NCBI GenBank assembly: GCA_017421045.1
Contig: JAFQMC010000023.1
Span: forward strand, 31,083-95,082
Direction: 5' to 3'
Length of the DNA: 64,000 nucleotides
Source: Clostridia bacterium
GTDB lineage: Bacteria > Bacillota > Clostridia > Oscillospirales > Acutalibacteraceae
Part shown: one piece after another, positions 43,233-50,688 of the stretch
Layout of the letters: every line of letters begins with the position of its first letter
Numbering within the stretch: the first letter of the stretch is position 1
Notes under the pieces: generated by a model
The model's database searches: none
Told to the model about the DNA's origin: nothing
What the model saw: only the letters and a program-made list of their open reading frames with translations
Made by a program: the position numbers and the translations under genes

Positions 43233-43985
43233 TTATCTGAGATGACGTGAGGGGTTGGGGTCTGCGGTGAGTTTTTTGACCTCTTCGGGAGTAAGGTCTC
43301 GCCAGTCACCTTTTTTGAGCATACCCATCTTGACTTGTCCTATTGCAGTACGACGCAGACGCGCAACCTCAAGTCCCAGCATCTCGCACATACGACGTAT
43401 CTGGCGATTCCTGCCCTCTCTGAGCAGAATCTCCAGCACAACGCGTCCTTCCTGGCGGGAGATAACACGGACTTCTGCAGGAGCGGTCTTTCTGCCGTCC
43501 AGCATCATGCCGTTCTGAAATTCTGCAATCATCTCGTCGGTGACGGCAGGTCGCACGGTGACACGGTAGACTTTGTATATGTCCTTCTTGGGATGCATGA
43601 CAATATTTGCAAATTCGCCGTCATTGGTAAAAAGCAGAAGTCCCTCGCTGTCTTTATCAAGACGGCCCACGGGATACACTCTCTCGGGGATATCCGCCAC
43701 AAGCTCTGCCACACACTTTCTGCCTCGCTCGTCGCTCATGGTGGTCACGTATCCGCGGGGTTTGTTGAGCATTATATATCTGTGCTTAGGCTTCGCCGAA
43801 GCTGTGACACGTCTGCCGTTGACCATAACCTTGTCGTTGTAGGGGTCTACCTTGTCGCCTATCTCTGCTCTGACTCCGTTAACCTTGACAGAACCTGCAC
43901 GGATAAGCTCCTCTGACTTTCGTCTGGAGGCAACTCCGCAGTCAGCAAGCATTTTCTGAAGTCTTACGTATTCTCTCTTCGCCAT
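43233..43985 (-). CDS. rluB: Pseudouridine synthase, RsuA/RluB family
   Basis: A 250-residue rRNA pseudouridine synthase. The S4-like RNA-binding domain is at the N-terminus (VRLQKMLADCGVASRRKSEEL). The catalytic aspartate is in VGRLDKDSEGLLLFTND; EILLREGRNRQIRRMCEML follows. RluB or RsuA specificity cannot be separated by reading alone. It follows dac in a conserved clostridial order. Confidence 0.94.
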   Translation of the reverse strand: MAKREYVRLQKMLADCGVASRRKSEELIRAGSVKVNGVRAEIGDKVDPYNDKVMVNGRRVTASAKPKHRYIMLNKPRGYVTTMSDERGRKCVAELVADIPERVYPVGRLDKDSEGLLLFTNDGEFANIVMHPKKDIYKVYRVTVRPAVTDEMIAEFQNGMMLDGRKTAPAEVRVISRQEGRVVLEILLREGRNRQIRRMCEMLGLEVARLRRTAIGQVKMGMLKKGDWRDLTPEEVKKLTADPNPSRHLR

Positions 43986-44026
43986 AATAATACCTTAAAA
44001 TTCCTTATTTTTATATGCAACCTTCA

Positions 44027-45142
44027 TCAGCTGAATATCCGCTGAAACAGTCTCAGGAGGCTGAAAGTTTCTTTGTACTCAGCATCCATATCGGCTGTAA
44101 GGTCATTTTCCAGAACTATCTCCCCATCCAGGGTGTAGACAACTTTTCCGATAACATCGCCTTTTGAAACAGGTGCAAACACCATCGGCGGCAGATAGAC
44201 CACGCACTGTACCCTGTCTGCATCCTCACGGCTGACAACTGATTTTTTAGTCATCGGAACACCTGCTGTTATCTTTTCCCTTTCCGAACCCATAACAGAA
44301 ACAGTGTAACGGGATTCTTCCTCGGGAGAAGTCACGGCGGTGAATCTTTCAAATCCGTATTCGTAGAGTGCCGTGTGGTCATTCCAGTCGTTTCTGTCGT
44401 TGAAAGTAACCGCCACAAGTCGCACGCCGTCACGCTCTGCGCAAGTCACAAGACATCTGCCCGTGGCTCGGGTGTAGCCTGTTTTTCCGCCTACACAATA
44501 CTCATACATACTGAGCAGACGGTTATGATTGTTATATGTAACCTTCTGGCCCTCGGGATATAAAAAATCCACAGTAACGCTCTTCTTCGATGTGAGTTCT
44601 GAGAAAGCTTCATTTTCCATGGCATATGACATGAGCAGTGCCATATCATAGGGCGTGGAGTAATGATTATGTGCATCAAGACCGCTGGGGGTTACGAAGT
44701 TTGTGCTTTTCATTCCGATCTGCGAAGCTCTTGTATTCATAAGCTTTGCGAATTCTTCCATAGAACCGCTTACAGCAAAGGCCACAGCATTTGCCGCGTC
44801 GTTGCCTGAGACCGTCATCATCCCTGCCGCTAAGTCGGACAAGCGGACTTTGTCCCCCACCTTCAGATACATGGAGCTTCCTTCAGCTATCATCTCTTTT
44901 GTAAACTCCACCTCTTTGTCGTCTGAGGCGGCATACTCCAGGGCAAGCAGGGATGTCATTATCTTGGTGGTGCTCGCCATACCCATTGGGGTATTCTCGT
45001 TGTGACTCAACAGCACCTGTCCGCTATCGGCGCAATACAGAACATATGCCCCTGCAGACACGGATACTCCTTCGGCACTCACAGTAAAAATCGACAGCAA
45101 CAGCAATATTAGTGAAAGAAAAATTGAAAAAGCACGCTTCAT
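44027..45142 (-). CDS. D-alanyl-D-alanine carboxypeptidase (DacF-like PBP)
   Basis: A 371-residue secreted penicillin-binding protein that trims the terminal D-alanine of muropeptides. A signal peptide covers about 1-24. The active-site triad is in MASTTKIMTSLL (SxxK), SGNDAANA (SxN) and KTGYTRATGRC (KTG). A C-terminal beta domain and amphipathic tail (TFSLLRLFQRIF) hold it at the membrane. Near ytfJ and scpAB this is the sporulation-linked DacF-type location. Confidence 0.93.
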   Translation of the reverse strand: MKRAFSIFLSLILLLLSIFTVSAEGVSVSAGAYVLYCADSGQVLLSHNENTPMGMASTTKIMTSLLALEYAASDDKEVEFTKEMIAEGSSMYLKVGDKVRLSDLAAGMMTVSGNDAANAVAFAVSGSMEEFAKLMNTRASQIGMKSTNFVTPSGLDAHNHYSTPYDMALLMSYAMENEAFSELTSKKSVTVDFLYPEGQKVTYNNHNRLLSMYEYCVGGKTGYTRATGRCLVTCAERDGVRLVAVTFNDRNDWNDHTALYEYGFERFTAVTSPEEESRYTVSVMGSEREKITAGVPMTKKSVVSREDADRVQCVVYLPPMVFAPVSKGDVIGKVVYTLDGEIVLENDLTADMDAEYKETFSLLRLFQRIFS

Positions 45143-45151
45143 AAAGACACA

Positions 45152-45176
45152 CCCCGATACAAAAATATGATCGGGG
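45152..45176 (-). terminator. Hairpin between ytfJ and dac genes
   Basis: CCCCGAT (45152-45158) pairs with ATCGGGG (45170-45176). There is no T run on the minus strand, so it may attenuate or process rather than end transcription. Confidence 0.35.
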
Positions 45177-45191
45177 CAGTGCTCTTATGCA

Positions 45192-45602
45192 TCAGAGTAT
45201 TTCGTCGTCGCCAACCTCGGGAGAGGTCTTCTTGTCCTTTTCAAACAGCTCCTTGATTTTGTCAAACAGCTCAGGCACCAGACCAACGATACGGTCAGCA
45301 GGGCCGTCGTACTTCTCAACGGGGATAAACTTAACCTCGCCCTTGCATACTGCAAGAAAACCTACAGGATTGATGGAAACACCTGCACCGCTGCCACCGC
45401 CGAAGTTGGGACGTGCAGACTCTTTCTTTGTTGCGATATCGGTACCGCCTGAAGCAAATCCGTAGCTTACCTTTGACACGGGAATGATGATTGTGCCGTC
45501 GGGTGATGTGATAGGCTGACCCACGATTGTGTTTACGTCAACCATGCTCTTGATTTTGTCAAGTGTTGTGTCCATAAGACCGTTGATAGGATGTTCGTTC
45601 AT
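45192..45602 (-). CDS. ytfJ: GerW/YtfJ family sporulation protein
   Basis: A 136-residue protein with the YtfJ signature VNTIVGQPITSPDGTIIIPV, VSYGFASGGTD and FGGGSGAGVSINPVGFL. Homologs are made in the forespore and help spore germination in Bacillus. It is encoded right after the DUF2953 gene with a four-base overlap, a conserved pair. This is the clearest direct hint that the organism sporulates or descends from sporulators. Confidence 0.94.
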   Translation of the reverse strand: MNEHPINGLMDTTLDKIKSMVDVNTIVGQPITSPDGTIIIPVSKVSYGFASGGTDIATKKESARPNFGGGSGAGVSINPVGFLAVCKGEVKFIPVEKYDGPADRIVGLVPELFDKIKELFEKDKKTSPEVGDDEIL

Positions 45603-46285
45603 TTTACATTCTCCTTTGAGTGTTTGGGATTTTTACTTAGAACTAAAAGCAGGTTTTCGGCTTCGACTCCGCTCTCAACAAGCACTCCTACAAGCTTCCA
45701 GAGCTTTATGGAGGCAACGGCGTTGAGGTCGACGGACGAGTCGGCACCCTCGGAATAATCCGGTTTGATATCCACTTCGTAATCTTTGTATTCCTCAACA
45801 TTTTCAAGGATAGCACCGACGATGGGATATACGATTGAGTTAGCCCATCCGTATATGATGGCTGTGTCGGCGGCATCCTCACCTACTATGTTGAGCTTTA
45901 TCTGAAGCTTTCTGAGGGTTGCTCTCCTGAGAAAGCTCATTAGCAAATTCCATGTATTCTCTATGGTGATTTTCAGAGTTTTGAGAAAACCTATGAGACC
46001 CTTATCTTCATAGAGTCCCTGCAGGGTTATCTCGTCATCCCAGTTAAGGTCCTTGCCCTTTTTGAGACGTTTTTCCTCTCGCTTGTACTTTGAGGATTCC
46101 TCCGCAGGTGCAAGTACATAATTGATAAAAAGATAATGCGCTGTGCAGCGAAGCACCTGTTCGGTGTCGTCATAGTGCACACGGACAATTACATTGAGAT
46201 TGAAAAGCAGTACAACAAGCCCCACCAAAGCGGCAACTGCAATAACTGCATAAAGCAAGGGTATCCCCCCTATGTGCTGAGGCAC
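45599..46285 (-). CDS. DUF2953 family membrane protein
   Basis: A 228-residue protein. It begins with a membrane helix (LYAVIAVAALVGLVVLLFNL), followed by VIVRVHYDDTEQVL and TIIYGWANSIVYPIVGAI. This is DUF2953 (YtfI type), which accompanies YtfJ. The function is unknown; it is inferred to be an envelope protein made during sporulation. Confidence 0.87.
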   Translation of the reverse strand: MPQHIGGIPLLYAVIAVAALVGLVVLLFNLNVIVRVHYDDTEQVLRCTAHYLFINYVLAPAEESSKYKREEKRLKKGKDLNWDDEITLQGLYEDKGLIGFLKTLKITIENTWNLLMSFLRRATLRKLQIKLNIVGEDAADTAIIYGWANSIVYPIVGAILENVEEYKDYEVDIKPDYSEGADSSVDLNAVASIKLWKLVGVLVESGVEAENLLLVLSKNPKHSKENVK

Positions 46286-46304
46286 GGTTAGTTTTGTGGC
46301 AAAA

Positions 46305-47012
46305 TCAGTCCTTAGTAGCCTCTTGGATAATTTCCTCGGCGGTAGCGGCTATCATAGCATCCTGAACTGTATCGGCAGAAGTCTCTGCGCTTTCGCTGTC
46401 ATCAGCGAAATGACTGTCCTCCGCCTTTTCGTCGGACTTGAAGATGCTGAGCTGTGAGTCATCGCCCTCTGCTTCCTCGTGCTCGGGCTTGTCTTCCTCT
46501 GAACTCTGGGGTATTTCGGGAAGCTCAGACAGATCCGATATACCGAAGCATCTGAGGAAATTCTCGGTTGTGCCGTATACAAGGGGTCTGCCGGGAAGCT
46601 CCAGTCTGCCCTTTTCTTCTATAAGATCCTTGGCTGTGAGACTTCCGATAACGCCTGAACAGTCAACGCCTCTGACCTGCTCCACAAAGGCTTTTGTGAC
46701 AGGCTGGTTATAGGCAACAACCGCCAGAACCTCCATAGCCGCCTGAGAAAGAGGTGTGTTACGACGCAAATCCATCACGGTGCGAATCTGGGGAGCGTAC
46801 TCCTCGCAGGACACCATCTGGTAAGAGTCATCAAGCTTTATTATTGTTATTCCACCCTGAGCGGATTTATATTCCGCCATAAGGGTTTCAATTTCCTTTT
46901 CTGCCTGTTTTTCGGTAAGCTCCAGAGCTGTGGCAATACGATGCACAGGCACAGAGGAGCCGCTGGCAAAAAGGATTGCCTCAATGGCGTTTCTGATATT
47001 CAGTTCACTCAT
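46305..47012 (-). CDS. scpB: Segregation and condensation protein B
   Basis: A 235-residue winged-helix protein of the SMC-ScpAB condensin complex. The core has NAIEAILFASGSSVPVHRIA, PLSQAAMEVLAVVAYNQPVT and VDCSGVIGSLTAKDLIEEKG. The C-terminus is an acidic low-complexity tail of about 60 residues. It overlaps scpA by four bases. No smc gene is nearby. Confidence 0.95.
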   Translation of the reverse strand: MSELNIRNAIEAILFASGSSVPVHRIATALELTEKQAEKEIETLMAEYKSAQGGITIIKLDDSYQMVSCEEYAPQIRTVMDLRRNTPLSQAAMEVLAVVAYNQPVTKAFVEQVRGVDCSGVIGSLTAKDLIEEKGRLELPGRPLVYGTTENFLRCFGISDLSELPEIPQSSEEDKPEHEEAEGDDSQLSIFKSDEKAEDSHFADDSESAETSADTVQDAMIAATAEEIIQEATKD

Positions 47013-47731
47013 TTTCTGTCCTCCTCTATCATCCTGACGGTAGCGCTCTCTCCGTCTCCGTCAATAACAACTCGCTTGCCTTTGACAAGTTCAAGCACAG
47101 CAAGGAAGGTCGCAACCAGGTCGCTCTTGCCGTTGCAGGCTGTAAAAAGCTCTGAATATCTGACATTCTTTTTGTGCCAGAGATTACGCATAACACGGAT
47201 AATACGTGAGCTGACAGAGATAATCTTTTTCTCCACAATGCCCGAGAAAGCCTCTCGCTTGGGAGGGAGCTTACGCTTTCCTCTGCCAACCGCATCGACA
47301 TAGGCTTTTGCTATATCCTCGGGAGGATGGATTCGGTTATAGGTAAGGTCAAACTCTACGGGAGAAGGCTCACGGACAAACTTGTCGAAGCTGACCATAG
47401 GTGTGAGCATAGCTGCCACTTGTCGGCAAAGCTGATATTCTATGAGCTGACCCTGAAGCTCGCTTTTGAGCTGTTCGGCTTCTTCCTCGTATTTAGGCAG
47501 AAGCATCACGGATTTGATATATACAAGTCGGGACGCCATCTCCAGAAACTCCGAAGCTACATCCATATCCTCGCTTTGCATAGCCGTTATCTGCTCCATG
47601 TACTGCTCTAAAAGCACAGATATCTCAATATCATAAATATCTATTTTATTCTTTGAAATCAGCAGAAGCAACAGGTCAAGAGGCCCCTCAAAAACGGGCA
47701 GCTTGTACTGAAGCTGAGTATTATTCTGCAT
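47009..47731 (-). CDS. scpA: Segregation and condensation protein A
   Basis: A 240-residue kleisin that bridges SMC heads. It starts YKLPVFEGPLDLLLLLISKN, with YLVYIKS-like RLVYIKSVMLLPK, and ends with a winged-helix domain (ELVKGKRVVIDG). The ATG at 47731 has AAGGAGG upstream. It is encoded with ScpB and preceded by site-2-protease genes. Confidence 0.95.
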   Translation of the reverse strand: MQNNTQLQYKLPVFEGPLDLLLLLISKNKIDIYDIEISVLLEQYMEQITAMQSEDMDVASEFLEMASRLVYIKSVMLLPKYEEEAEQLKSELQGQLIEYQLCRQVAAMLTPMVSFDKFVREPSPVEFDLTYNRIHPPEDIAKAYVDAVGRGKRKLPPKREAFSGIVEKKIISVSSRIIRVMRNLWHKKNVRYSELFTACNGKSDLVATFLAVLELVKGKRVVIDGDGESATVRMIEEDRK

Positions 47732-47770
47732 AGCTGCCACCTCCTTATGGGGCATAAAACCTTTAAATAA

Positions 47771-48445
47771 TTATCCTAAAAACAAAGGGTCAAAAAACAG
47801 ACAGAAATCAAACAAAAATCCACTGAGATATGAGATGATTCCGTCGAGTGCGTTTGTCAGAAGCAATACGTATATTAGTATAAAGGAGTAGCCCTGATAT
47901 CTGTAGCAGAACTCCACTGCCTTATCGGGCAGGAAAATGAAGAGAACCTTGCTGCCGTCAAGAGGCGGTATGGGAATCAGGTTAAAAACCGCAAGGGATA
48001 CATTGATAGAAATATAGTAGCTGAGAAAGATCATCAGGTATCCGCCGAATTTGGTCATCAGCACAAAAGGCGCAAAATGTCCCAACAACACCAACACCCC
48101 TCCGCCTAACATTCCGCAGAGTATATTTGACACGGGGCCTGCCAGAGCAGTGAGACCCATATGAAGCTTCGGTTTCTTAAAGTTACGGGGATCAACAGGA
48201 ACCGCCTTTGCCCATCCGAAGCCGAAGAAAAGCATACAGAGAGCACCAGCAATATCGATATGCTTCAGAGGATTGAGGGACAGACGTCCCCTGTATTTGA
48301 TAGCCTTATCGCCAAGAAGATATGCAACTCCCGCATGAGCAAACTCGTGCACAGGCAGGATGAGGAATATCATAAGCAATATTACGAGTATATGGATTAT
48401 TACGGTTTCAAAGGAAAAACCGTTTCTTATCAGATTAAACAGCAT
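47771..48445 (-). CDS. Site-2 protease (M50) family membrane metalloprotease
   Basis: A 224-residue membrane protein with intact active site: HEFAH at residues 33-37 (zinc ligands and catalytic Glu34) and the third ligand Asp163 in NLIPIPPLDGSKVL. About six membrane segments. Relatives near scpAB are YwhC-like; some act in regulated intramembrane proteolysis during sporulation. It is preceded by two paralogs that have lost the motif. Confidence 0.93.
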   Translation of the reverse strand: MLFNLIRNGFSFETVIIHILVILLMIFLILPVHEFAHAGVAYLLGDKAIKYRGRLSLNPLKHIDIAGALCMLFFGFGWAKAVPVDPRNFKKPKLHMGLTALAGPVSNILCGMLGGGVLVLLGHFAPFVLMTKFGGYLMIFLSYYISINVSLAVFNLIPIPPLDGSKVLFIFLPDKAVEFCYRYQGYSFILIYVLLLTNALDGIISYLSGFLFDFCLFFDPLFLG

Positions 48446-48477
48446 AGTATTCGTCTCCTTGAGAGCAAATCTTTATG

Positions 48478-49236
48478 TCAGGCAAATAGTGATGCCACCC
48501 AGTCAAAAACTACATAGTAACCGGTCATTGCACTTCTCATTATGGTTGAGGATAAACTCTCGATATGTCCGCTGGGTGCACCGATTGTAAGGAACACGAT
48601 GATAATAACAACAAGGCTCAGGAAAAACTGGTGATTGCGGAAGAAATCTGCAACATAGGTATTGAGCGCCATATACAGAACATCACCCATATCCATAGGA
48701 ACTATGGGTATCATATTAAGTATTGCGGAATTGATGCAGATTCTGGTGAGAAAATATACAGTTGCAAAGAAAACCTGATACAGATAAACATATATAGGAG
48801 CATCTGCAGGAGGCACTGTGGCGGTTATTACGCCGAAAACACCGAAATACCGGAGCAAACTGTAAATAATCAGAAGCACCATAGAACAGCATACATAGTG
48901 ACCAACACCTGCAAGAGCCATATAGGTAATGGTGTTCTTCGGTTTTTTGAAATTGGTTTTTTCATATATTACAGGGGTAGCAAAACCCATCTGCAATACA
49001 AGGGTAGAGAAAAAAGATATCCAGTTGAAACTAAGATCGTGGGACATGGTCAGATAACCTTCGTTCTGTACGGTGATGTCACCTGACTTATCTGCAATGT
49101 AATATTTGATGTAATTGTGCAAGGGATTTACAACAAGCAGAAACACGGCAGTTGCAGCGAAGCAACCCAGCACAACAGATAAAAAACCGATAAAGTTTGA
49201 AGAAAGTCGGCCTAACTCCGAAAGTATTTCGTACAT
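48478..49236 (-). CDS. Degenerate site-2-protease-like membrane protein (pseudoprotease 1)
   Basis: A 252-residue protein that aligns with the active neighbour along its length, for example NFKKPK next to a LALAG-type helix and the final NMIPIVPMD region. The HEFAH motif is replaced by HNYIK (residues 40-44), losing the catalytic glutamate and second zinc histidine; LDG becomes MDMGDVLYM. It keeps about six membrane segments. It cannot work as a normal M50 protease as read, so a binding or scaffolding role with the active protease is inferred. Start ATG 49236 follows GGAGG. Confidence 0.8.
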   Translation of the reverse strand: MYEILSELGRLSSNFIGFLSVVLGCFAATAVFLLVVNPLHNYIKYYIADKSGDITVQNEGYLTMSHDLSFNWISFFSTLVLQMGFATPVIYEKTNFKKPKNTITYMALAGVGHYVCCSMVLLIIYSLLRYFGVFGVITATVPPADAPIYVYLYQVFFATVYFLTRICINSAILNMIPIVPMDMGDVLYMALNTYVADFFRNHQFFLSLVVIIIVFLTIGAPSGHIESLSSTIMRSAMTGYYVVFDWVASLFA

Positions 49237-49271
49237 AAAAACCTCCAAACGGTTAACTGCAAATATTGTAA

Positions 49272-50042
49272 TTATGCAAAAATCGCACCCACCCCGTTAA
49301 TTATCCAATAATAGAACTGCAGTATTGGCACAAGGATTGGAGAGTTGCTGATTGAACACAGTACCGACATATAGCTGCCGGTCTTGCCCAGTGTGAAGAA
49401 AAGAACAACAAACAAAGCTGCACTTATGAGCATATGGTTATTTCTGAGGAAGTCAGTATAGCGTGTGTTTATGAACATATACAGGACATCGCCCATATCC
49501 ATAGGAACTAAGGGGATGATATTTACGACTGCTGAGCAAAAGCAAATCTTAGTAAGGAAATTGACAGTAGAATAAATGGTATGATACACATATGCACCCA
49601 AGGGTGCATCTACGGGAGGTGTTCCGACAGCGCCGATGTCATATATATTAAAAGTCTTCACCAGTGCGTAGAGAAAAAGCACTGCAAGCGAAAAAAGGAA
49701 ATATACAAGTATACCGGACAGAGAGATTACGATTATGTTGCCGATAGGGTGCTTGAGCCTGTCTCTGTTGTAGTTTACAGGAAGTGCAAAGCCCATCTTC
49801 ATAACCAATGCGGAGAAGACACCTATCCAGTGAAAACTATTTGCAAAAGACATGGACACCAAGCCGTCGCCACAAAGTCTGAAATCACCGAATTTGTAAG
49901 CCAGGAAGTACTTGACATAGTTGTGCAGAGGATTGACAACAAACACAAAAACCGCCATAGCTATGAGATACCCCAGAATTATTGCAATAAACCCGGGGAT
50001 GTTCTGAATCTGCATCGTGATATCCTGTAGAATTTCGAACAT
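49272..50042 (-). CDS. Degenerate site-2-protease-like membrane protein (pseudoprotease 2)
   Basis: A 256-residue paralog of the next gene. The NPLHNY-x-KY motif (37-45) and PMDMGDVLYM (180-189) are at identical residue positions in both, while HExxH is absent. Membrane segments are predicted throughout. It is the first gene of the operon and sits behind its own promoter; GGAGG is ten bases before the ATG. The tight conservation of altered motifs in two copies argues for function rather than decay. Confidence 0.8.
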   Translation of the reverse strand: MFEILQDITMQIQNIPGFIAIILGYLIAMAVFVFVVNPLHNYVKYFLAYKFGDFRLCGDGLVSMSFANSFHWIGVFSALVMKMGFALPVNYNRDRLKHPIGNIIVISLSGILVYFLFSLAVLFLYALVKTFNIYDIGAVGTPPVDAPLGAYVYHTIYSTVNFLTKICFCSAVVNIIPLVPMDMGDVLYMFINTRYTDFLRNNHMLISAALFVVLFFTLGKTGSYMSVLCSISNSPILVPILQFYYWIINGVGAIFA

Positions 50043-50116
50043 AATTCAATGCCTCCAATTAAGCAAATCCTTTATAAAAGCATATAAAACACCAGTATAA
50101 ATATTATATCTATCAT

Positions 50117-50145
50117 ATTATATAATAAGTAATCTGAAAAAACAA
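50117..50145 (-). promoter_or_regulatory. Promoter of the S2P-scpAB operon
   Basis: Minus strand: TTGTTT (50145-50140), a 17-base spacer, TATAAT (50122-50117). Confidence 0.6.
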
Positions 50146-50167
50146 GAAAAGTTTTTCAAAAAAACAC

Positions 50168-50196
50168 TTGCATTTTATCGACATTTCTGTTATGAT
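50168..50196 (+). promoter_or_regulatory. Promoter of rpmB
   Basis: TTGCAT (50168-50173), a 17-base spacer, TATGAT (50191-50196). Confidence 0.75.
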
Positions 50197-50242
50197 AACA
50201 GAGTTACAAACGATACTATGTCATTTAAGGAGGTGCAGAAGC

Positions 50243-50431
50243 ATGGCAAAATGTGATTTCTGCGGAAAGGACGTTAAGTTCGGAATTAAGGTTTCTCACT
50301 CACACAGACGCTCCAACAGAACCTGGAAGCCCAATGTGCAGAGAGTAAAGGCTGTTGTTAACGGCTCACCCAAGCACGTTTATGCTTGCACCCGCTGCTT
50401 ACGTTCAGGTAAAGTTCAGAGAGCTGTTTAA
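50243..50431 (+). CDS. rpmB: 50S ribosomal protein L28
   Basis: A 62-residue ribosomal protein of the zinc-binding form: MAKCDFCGKDVKFG and YACTRCLRSGKVQRAV give two CxxC pairs. The ATG at 50243 follows AAGGAGG; the longer open frame lacks support. It is a single-gene unit with promoter and terminator. The cysteine form is usual under zinc sufficiency. Confidence 0.97.
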   Translation: MAKCDFCGKDVKFGIKVSHSHRRSNRTWKPNVQRVKAVVNGSPKHVYACTRCLRSGKVQRAV

Positions 50432-50463
50432 TCTGCTCTTTGTTCAGAAACACGGTATAACAA

Positions 50464-50493
50464 AACCCTTCGACTCAGTTCGAAGGGTTTTTT
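50464..50493 (+). terminator. rpmB terminator
   Basis: AACCCTTCG (50464-50472) pairs with CGAAGGGTT (50481-50489) and runs into T6. The following 50494-50639 holds no recognisable feature. Confidence 0.9.
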
Positions 50494-50639
50494 ACTTTTT
50501 ATCCGAAGTTTTAAGAAATCATGTCGTATCCCCCACCAAGCCAATAAACAGCAGAGTGAACCGCAACATCCTATTTATATACTGCTATATTGCGGGTTCT
50601 TTGGGTGCTCATGCAAACTTAAAACAAAGTATACAAAAA

Positions 50640-50668
50640 CACGGTCGGACAGAATCTGTCCGACCGTG
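50640..50668 (-). terminator. Terminator of the dockerin pullulanase gene
   Basis: CACGGTCGGACAGA and TCTGTCCGACCGTG form a near-perfect stem; the minus strand then has GTTTTTG. Confidence 0.88.
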
Positions 50669-50688
50669 ATGTTATTTATATGATGCAT

